Source: Acanthaster planci
Taxonomy: Eukaryota > Echinodermata > Asteroidea > Valvatida > Acanthasteridae
Reading direction: 5' to 3'
DNA: 36,937 nucleotides
NCBI RefSeq assembly: GCF_001949145.1
Contig: NW_019091440.1
Location: forward strand, 296,643-333,579
How positions within the stretch are numbered: position 1 is the stretch's first letter; the number at the start of each line of letters is the position of its first letter. The position numbers and the translations under genes are program-made. The notes beneath the pieces are model-generated. The model was not told the DNA's origin and searched no databases. It saw nothing but the letters and a program-made list of their open reading frames with translations. This document shows positions 33,101-36,937 of this stretch, piece after piece.

Positions 33101-35988
33101 TGGTTTTGGAAACAGGTGACTCCATGGACTGGATTGGGTATTAAGAGCGTGGTTACGGTTTTCAAATCCTGCCTTTGTCTCTGACTGGTTCCAAAGCAGC
33201 AATTTTTAGGGCTTCAGTTTCCTAGGTGGGCATCCGCAAAATCACAGGCAGATTCCTTTTTGTGCTCTGAAAAATTTTCAATCCGGTTCCCGCAGCTAAC
33301 ATTTGGAACAGTGGAAAGGTTTGAAAAAAGCCACTGGTATTAAAGGCCCTGCGTGAGACCTGATGAGGCTAAAGTGTGGCCGTGCGACAAGGGTAAAGAG
33401 AGGACGTTTCCCTAACACCAATGGCACGTTACTGTGCACCTTTTCACAAGCTTCAAAATCAGGCCGATCTTATTTGTAGGCATGCAGTGCAGAAAATCAC
33501 CACTACAATGAAACAGTGGTGAAGACACGTTCCCCTAAAGCCCATCACAAGTTCTTTTATTTTTTGTTGCAAGCAAAAGAGGATGAGAAATAACTGAGGA
33601 GAACCTGCTGCTTGATCCGCCACTGGACTGCTTGTGGCGGGCTTATAAAGACATGGAATCATCAACTTGCCAGGCACACTGATGTGTTTGTGAGGACGTG
33701 TGAGGACCCATGGCAGACATGCGAGGACTTGTGAGGGGTTTGTGAGGACTTGTCATGGAATAGACTAAAACAGTATCCTGAAGATCACAGAGGTGATGAG
33801 ATTGGTGGATGTGATCATGGTCCTCTGCGGGGGTAGACTGTGAAAATGAAGGGTGGTTGATATGGTAACCACAGCAACTCACTTCACTTGATAGTGAGCC
33901 TACACCAAGGCAGCAGATGGCAACAATGTAGATTGAGAGGAGCATGGTGATGATGGCGACAGAGCTGATGACTACGGAAGCAAGGACGGCTCCGAGAGAG
34001 TCAGACAAGCTTAACATTTGTATTAGCATAAACACCACAAAAGGCATTAAATACCTTTAAAATAGAAAAACAGAAACTCAAAAACAAGGTTAAGGGAAAA
34101 ACAAAGTTGCTTTTTTGAGGGCTGTGGTCACACAAAAAATGCACCGCATCAACCCTGCAGTGCCCTGAGAGGGTTATAGGGCTTCCCCAATGAAGACCCA
34201 CGAATAGTCAGATACCTCATGATAGTCACTGGTCACTGGAGTCCGGCTGCGAGCAGCCGACTGGACCCGGCGCCGCTCCTGCTCCTTCTCGATGCGCTGC
34301 TGGGCCTCCTGCTTCCGTCTCTCGGCCTCTTTCTCCTCCCTGGCACGCACAAGCTCCGCCTCCCGCTGACGAGCTTTCAGCTGACAACTCTGGCACTCCT
34401 GGTTTGCTGACGGTACCTGTTTTTGATTTTTGCAACACGGAGGGGTGATATGTTTCTTTCAGGAGCTGCAAGCTTTGAGGCAGGGAAGGGCATTTGCAAA
34501 TTTTAAGAAAATTTCAGAGCCAAGCATAGGTGGAAAATTGGAATAACCCATCAGGTATCACATGCATATATCTTGAGTCAACATTTCCTGGAATTTGGGA
34601 AATGTTTCGTCTTTTTTTTTGGCCCTTTCCTCCGGTAAAATTTCTCTGGAAACACCTTGGAGATTTCAACAGTTTTCTGCCAACTCCCCCCTATTCCACT
34701 TCAGTTCAGACCTCGGCCATTCTGCCTTGCTGGGACCTTAACGCTACATGTAGCTTCGAGAAGCCAGCCAGTTGCTGTTTTTTTTAATGATTTAGAGCAG
34801 TTTAACTGGGAGCTGTATTTTAAAAACAAACTCTCACCTCGTTAGTGCGGCATATCTTACATTTTGGTTTAGCAATGGGTTGTAGAGGAATCGCAGGGCC
34901 ACCAGGCTGAAAAACAAATCAAAGGAAAAGACGACTCGGTAATTCCATGGTAATTCAGACTGACATTGGAAGGGGCTTTCAAATTGTATCGTGTTCTATC
35001 TTATGGCGATAGTAAGTTAGGACTTAATCTAAGGTGCTGTCTGTTTACTGGAAGTATCCCTCTATCACACATATTTCTTTTGAAATTTCAACTTTGCAAG
35101 GATTAGGTAAAGCTATGTGTCACCATGGTAACAGACTGGCAGTTTCACAACCTTTTTTTTTTTTCGAGTATACATGTACTGGGGAATTAAAACTCAAAGA
35201 AGTTAGCCAATAAACAGTTGCCATACATTCATGAAATACACAGTAAAAGTCCCGCTTTGCTGAACGTAAACATCCTTTAAAATTAAGATGCATGTCTCCT
35301 GAAAACCAGGGATTCTTAAAGCTTGTGAAGTAAACTGAGGATGCCACATCTCATGAGAAGCAGTGACAATAAACTCCACACTTAAAAGTTAAACATTAAA
35401 AACAAAATAATAACAAGGTAAAATCCTGTCAGGACTGTGGATACCTATTGTTTTGTTTTTGGTTTAGGCCTAAATTTGGGCTCAAACCCTTCATGCAATG
35501 TATGTCAAAGTTCAACCTAATCAATTTTACTGGTAAGACTGTTACTGAGACTGCATAGGCCTAGGCCTATAGGGCTTATTATATATTTACCGACGGCGTC
35601 CAAGCAGACCGTTGCGGCATTTGGGGGGATCTCTGGTAAGGGCTGGCGGCAGGGCCGGGGGCTAAACCGCCGATGCGCTGCTGCTGCTGCTGTTGCTCGT
35701 AGTATGCCTTGCGCGGGTCGTGCCACTGGGTGGACCGAGTGGTGTGATGAATGTAGAAACTGTTTAATTAAAAAGAAAGATGGATCCATGATGTAGGCCT
35801 ATTAAGTTCGACATTTTTCATTGACATGATCATGATGATGTCCGACATGACACACGGCGGCCCGGCCTTGGCTCAACAAACTGAACTTACTATTTTTTGG
35901 TGTTGTGGTCGTATTTGGCATCCCAACCTGGTGGAAGGGGCATTTTGGCCCACCAGGGACCTCCTCCGGGATGCGCTGCATAGGCCAT
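24125..35988 (-). CDS. WW / C4-zinc / tandem CUE / Gly-Pro-tail protein, 12 exons, 532 aa
   Basis: Likely ubiquitin-binding adaptor; no named ortholog recognised. Exons in reading order: 35891-35988, 35591-35759, 34838-34906, 34216-34416, 32260-32317, 30591-30724, 30354-30474, 29417-29575, 28324-28435, 26806-26966, 24694-24817, 24125-24317 (stop TAG). All introns are GT-AG and phases agree throughout. The start is backed by an upstream in-frame TAG and the context GCCATGG. The WW domain (residues about 17-49) begins LPPGWDAKYD, with Trp22, Trp45 and Pro48. A six-Gln run lies at 55-60. C-x2-C-x11-C-x2-C (Cys105, 108, 120, 123) should bind zinc; a charged, probably helical region spans 126-165. 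CUE1 is 199-237 (AFP at 206-208, MFP in the family) and CUE2 284-322 (MFP at 291-293). Lys-, Ala-, Ser-, Thr- and Pro-rich linkers follow each. The tail (about 440-532) repeats Gly-Pro units. No signal peptide or membrane segment is seen. WW domains bind Pro motifs and CUE domains bind ubiquitin; the combined role is inferred. Confidence 0.88.
24690..24699 (-). promoter_or_regulatory. Splice donor overlapping a stop codon (alternative C-terminus)
   Basis: On the minus strand exon 11 ends TTGCT|GTAAGC. If spliced, CT joins T of exon 12 (Leu469) and adds 63 residues. If the intron is retained, the same bases read CTG TAA, again Leu and then stop, giving a 469-aa form. The switch leaves the shared sequence unchanged. 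Confidence 0.6.
24818..26805 (-). other. Intron 10 of the WW/CUE gene
   Basis: No exon or RNA gene is recognised inside. Near 25390-25670 the base composition is less AT-rich. The 3' end of the intron on plus coordinates (26545-26770) carries an ACTCA-rich degenerate array. Confidence 0.6.
26545..26770 (+). repeat. ACTCA/GACTCA-rich degenerate array
   Basis: ACTCA occurs more than ten times in about 225 bp, often as GACTCA or CTGACTCA, without a fixed period. A similar array lies at 27765-28125 in the neighbouring intron. It could be a decayed minisatellite. Confidence 0.65.
26967..28323 (-). other. Intron 9 of the WW/CUE gene
   Basis: Apart from the GACTCA-rich array at 27765-28125 I see no structured feature and no convincing exon. 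Confidence 0.6.
27765..28125 (+). repeat. GACTCA/TGAGTC-rich degenerate array
   Basis: The words ACTCA, GAGTC and AGTCAC recur every 10-20 nt over about 350 bp, on both strands. It appears related to the array at 26545-26770. Confidence 0.65.
28436..29416 (-). other. Intron 8 of the WW/CUE gene
   Basis: It separates the CUE2 exon from a Ser/Thr-rich linker exon. No repeat or gene was recognised, only short open frames without domains. Confidence 0.55.
29695..29890 (+). mobile_element. tRNA-derived SINE in intron 7 of the WW/CUE gene
   Basis: TGGTCGGGTGG (A box, 29703-29713) and GGTTGGAATCC (B box, 29748-29758) are about 34 nt apart, as in a pol III promoter. A tRNA-unrelated body follows. 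It is antisense to the host gene. The 3' end is not sharply defined. Confidence 0.65.
29962..30170 (-). mobile_element. MIR/CORE-like SINE copy 2
   Basis: On the minus strand: a tRNA-like head with GGTTTGAATCC (B box), then GCTGTGATCTTGGGCATGTC, CACTTTACGCCC, and CCACCCAGGAGTACAAATGG. The order matches the copy at 5880-6125 and closely resembles the conserved TGTGACCTTGGGCAAGTCAC module of MIR elements. Confidence 0.65.
31440..31572 (-). repeat. Dispersed AAGACC element, reversed partial copy
   Basis: On the minus strand: GTAGTCGAGACCACTTAAGA, further AAGACC units, then CTGCAACAAAAGCATTCCTT. This matches the left side and core of the copy at 20451-20635 and the core at 2514. Confidence 0.65.
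31784..32196. mobile_element. MITE-like element, about 70-bp inverted repeats
   Basis: The left arm (about 31784-31856; includes TTCCCATGAAATATGCAAAT and CTACCACTGGTTGGCAA) is the reverse complement of the right arm (about 32124-32196; includes TTGCCAACCAGTGGTAG and GTATTTCATGGGAA) with few mismatches. About 265 bp lie between. It ends about 60 bp from the donor of intron 5. No transposase reading frame is present, so it is non-autonomous. Confidence 0.8.
32831..32862. promoter_or_regulatory. Two direct copies of GTGTATCGATAC
   Basis: The palindrome GTATCGATAC occurs twice with 20-bp periodicity. TATCGATA is the DRE (DREF-binding) core known from insects. The sites lie within a probable repeat flanked by C-runs (32760-32960), so they may be transposon sequence rather than a functional element. 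Confidence 0.4.
33680..33755 (+). repeat. Short TGTGAGGAC-type degenerate repeat
   Basis: GTGAGGAC or a close variant occurs four to five times in about 75 bp. It is probably a minor minisatellite and overlaps the 3' part of the open frame at 33643-34047. Confidence 0.5.
34907..35590 (-). other. Intron 2 of the WW/CUE gene
   Basis: No exon, repeat or RNA gene was recognised. It includes one TACATGTA palindrome near 35171 and a T run near 35152. Confidence 0.5.
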
Positions 35989-36937
35989 GGCTGAAATTTT
36001 CCGTGGATTTGTGATGCGATTCTATTCACAATCAGCACCCGGTCCACCTCAAACAACTTTCTTCGCGACGAGCTAGCTACTGGTAAAAATGTCTGGCAAC
36101 TGCCTCAACCAAGCCGTTACTGTGTTAGTGATGGGCGTATCCGGAACCCGTACTATAGTACTATCTCTGAGACTCGTAATTTTTTCCACTAAACTTGTGT
36201 AAGTCCTTCTGAAATTAGTGTTCAACATGTTCAAGCATGGCAACGCGACACAAAAATGATGCAGAATTTCCCTTTATAGAGTACATGTACATGTGGCTTG
36301 TGTATCGGGAGGGGTGATCAAAAAGATTTCCTAGCCCTTTGACTCAGTAAACTTCCCCCCCCCCCTAAAAAAATTATTTTGGCCCCATTTATTCTGATAC
36401 TTGATTTCCAGTTAAAATTTTCTTGATTTCAAATTGCATTTTCTTCCGTGATTTTGCTGTTTCACCCACAGAGCATGCATTGTTTTGAGTGTTAAGAGAA
36501 CACCCTTTTTTAAAAAAAAGATGTGAACAATAAAGGAATGTTTAATATTATCAAACATTTCCGAGGCCAACAAAAATTGAACAAATATATGTTTCTGAGT
36601 GAACTATGATTCGTGTCATGTCTTTTATGATACCCTAGCTTGGACGGATCCAGGTTTGACTTGAAGGTGGTTCATGTCGTTTTTTTCCCATGCATATTCT
36701 TACTTTGGTTGGTTTGTATTGCATTTTGAGATGTTCGTGAGCAAAACAGTGGTTTCGTACCGTGGCAACGTCATTTCAGTACATCCAGACAGATTCAACC
36801 AAGAATGCCACATTCCGAGTTAAACTGAGACTCAAAAAGTTTTCACGTGATAAAGCAAAAGCTTTTAGTGTTGCGTAGTCGAGACCATCACAAGACCAGA
36901 CACTAGACCAGACTCAAGACCATGCACAAGACCAGTC
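35989..36937 (-). other. 5' flank of the WW/CUE gene
   Basis: TTTCAG immediately before the ATG could be an acceptor of an untranslated exon, or simply 5' UTR. No further coding exon is recognised. A C-run/A-run stretch is at about 36354-36373, and the dispersed AAGACC repeat starts near 36860. Confidence 0.4.
36860..36937 (+). repeat. Dispersed AAGACC element, truncated by window end
   Basis: GTGTTGCGTAGTCGAGACCA is followed by four ACAAGACCAG-like units up to the last base. The start matches the minus-strand copy at 31440-31572 (GTAGTCGAGACCACTT). Confidence 0.6.

Larger units (their letters stand above)
32318..34215 (-). other. Intron 4 of the WW/CUE gene
   Basis: It contains the paired GTGTATCGATAC sites (32831-32862) within a C-run/A-run-flanked repeat, short TGAGGACTTG-type repeats (33680-33755), and an open frame with a hydrophobic segment (33643-34047) that cannot be spliced in frame into this gene. 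Confidence 0.7.

Noticed and set aside
1-36937. CRISPR array, operon, phage or organellar genes
   Set aside because: No regular spacer-repeat array and no prokaryotic gene; spliced animal genes dominate.
1-36937. Functional tRNA gene
   Set aside because: The A/B-box sequences found belong to SINE heads; I saw no complete cloverleaf.

Overview
This is eukaryotic nuclear DNA from an animal. Three multi-exon protein genes can be assembled by eye with in-frame GT-AG junctions (one is GC-AG). They lie in AT-leaning, intron- and repeat-rich sequence with two assembly gaps. No bacterial, viral or organellar gene is visible. tRNA-derived SINEs with a MIR/CORE-like 3' module, many TACATGTA palindromes and the gene content suggest an invertebrate deuterostome (echinoderm or hemichordate, possibly amphioxus). 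This placement is an inference.

Layout: (1) 1014-8333, + strand: a complete farnesyl diphosphate synthase gene (FDPS, 9 coding exons, 348 aa), with a GC-AG first intron and repeats in introns 2, 4 and 6. (2) 8334-12900: FDPS 3' flank and intergenic sequence with a CpG-richer block near 11.5 kb. (3) 12901-16472, + strand: a C2H2 zinc-finger gene (3 coding exons, 912 aa, 13 fingers, Pro-rich C-terminus). (4) 16473-24124: no recognised gene; it holds a gap, a foldback element, a palindromic MITE rich in GGTCA half-sites, a small MITE, and probably the 3' UTR of the next gene. (5) 24125-35988, - strand: a 12-exon gene encoding a 532-aa protein with a WW domain, a C4 zinc-binding motif, a charged helical segment, two CUE (ubiquitin-binding) domains, Ala/Ser/Thr/Pro linkers and a Gly-Pro-rich tail. 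I cannot match this architecture to a named family; it is the most novel item here. (6) 35989-36937: its 5' flank, ending in a truncated dispersed repeat.

The genes are not an operon and share no pathway. FDPS is isoprenoid metabolism, the zinc-finger protein is a probable nuclear DNA-binding regulator, and the WW/CUE protein is probably a ubiquitin-binding adaptor. The last two genes converge, with 3' ends facing each other across about 7.6 kb.
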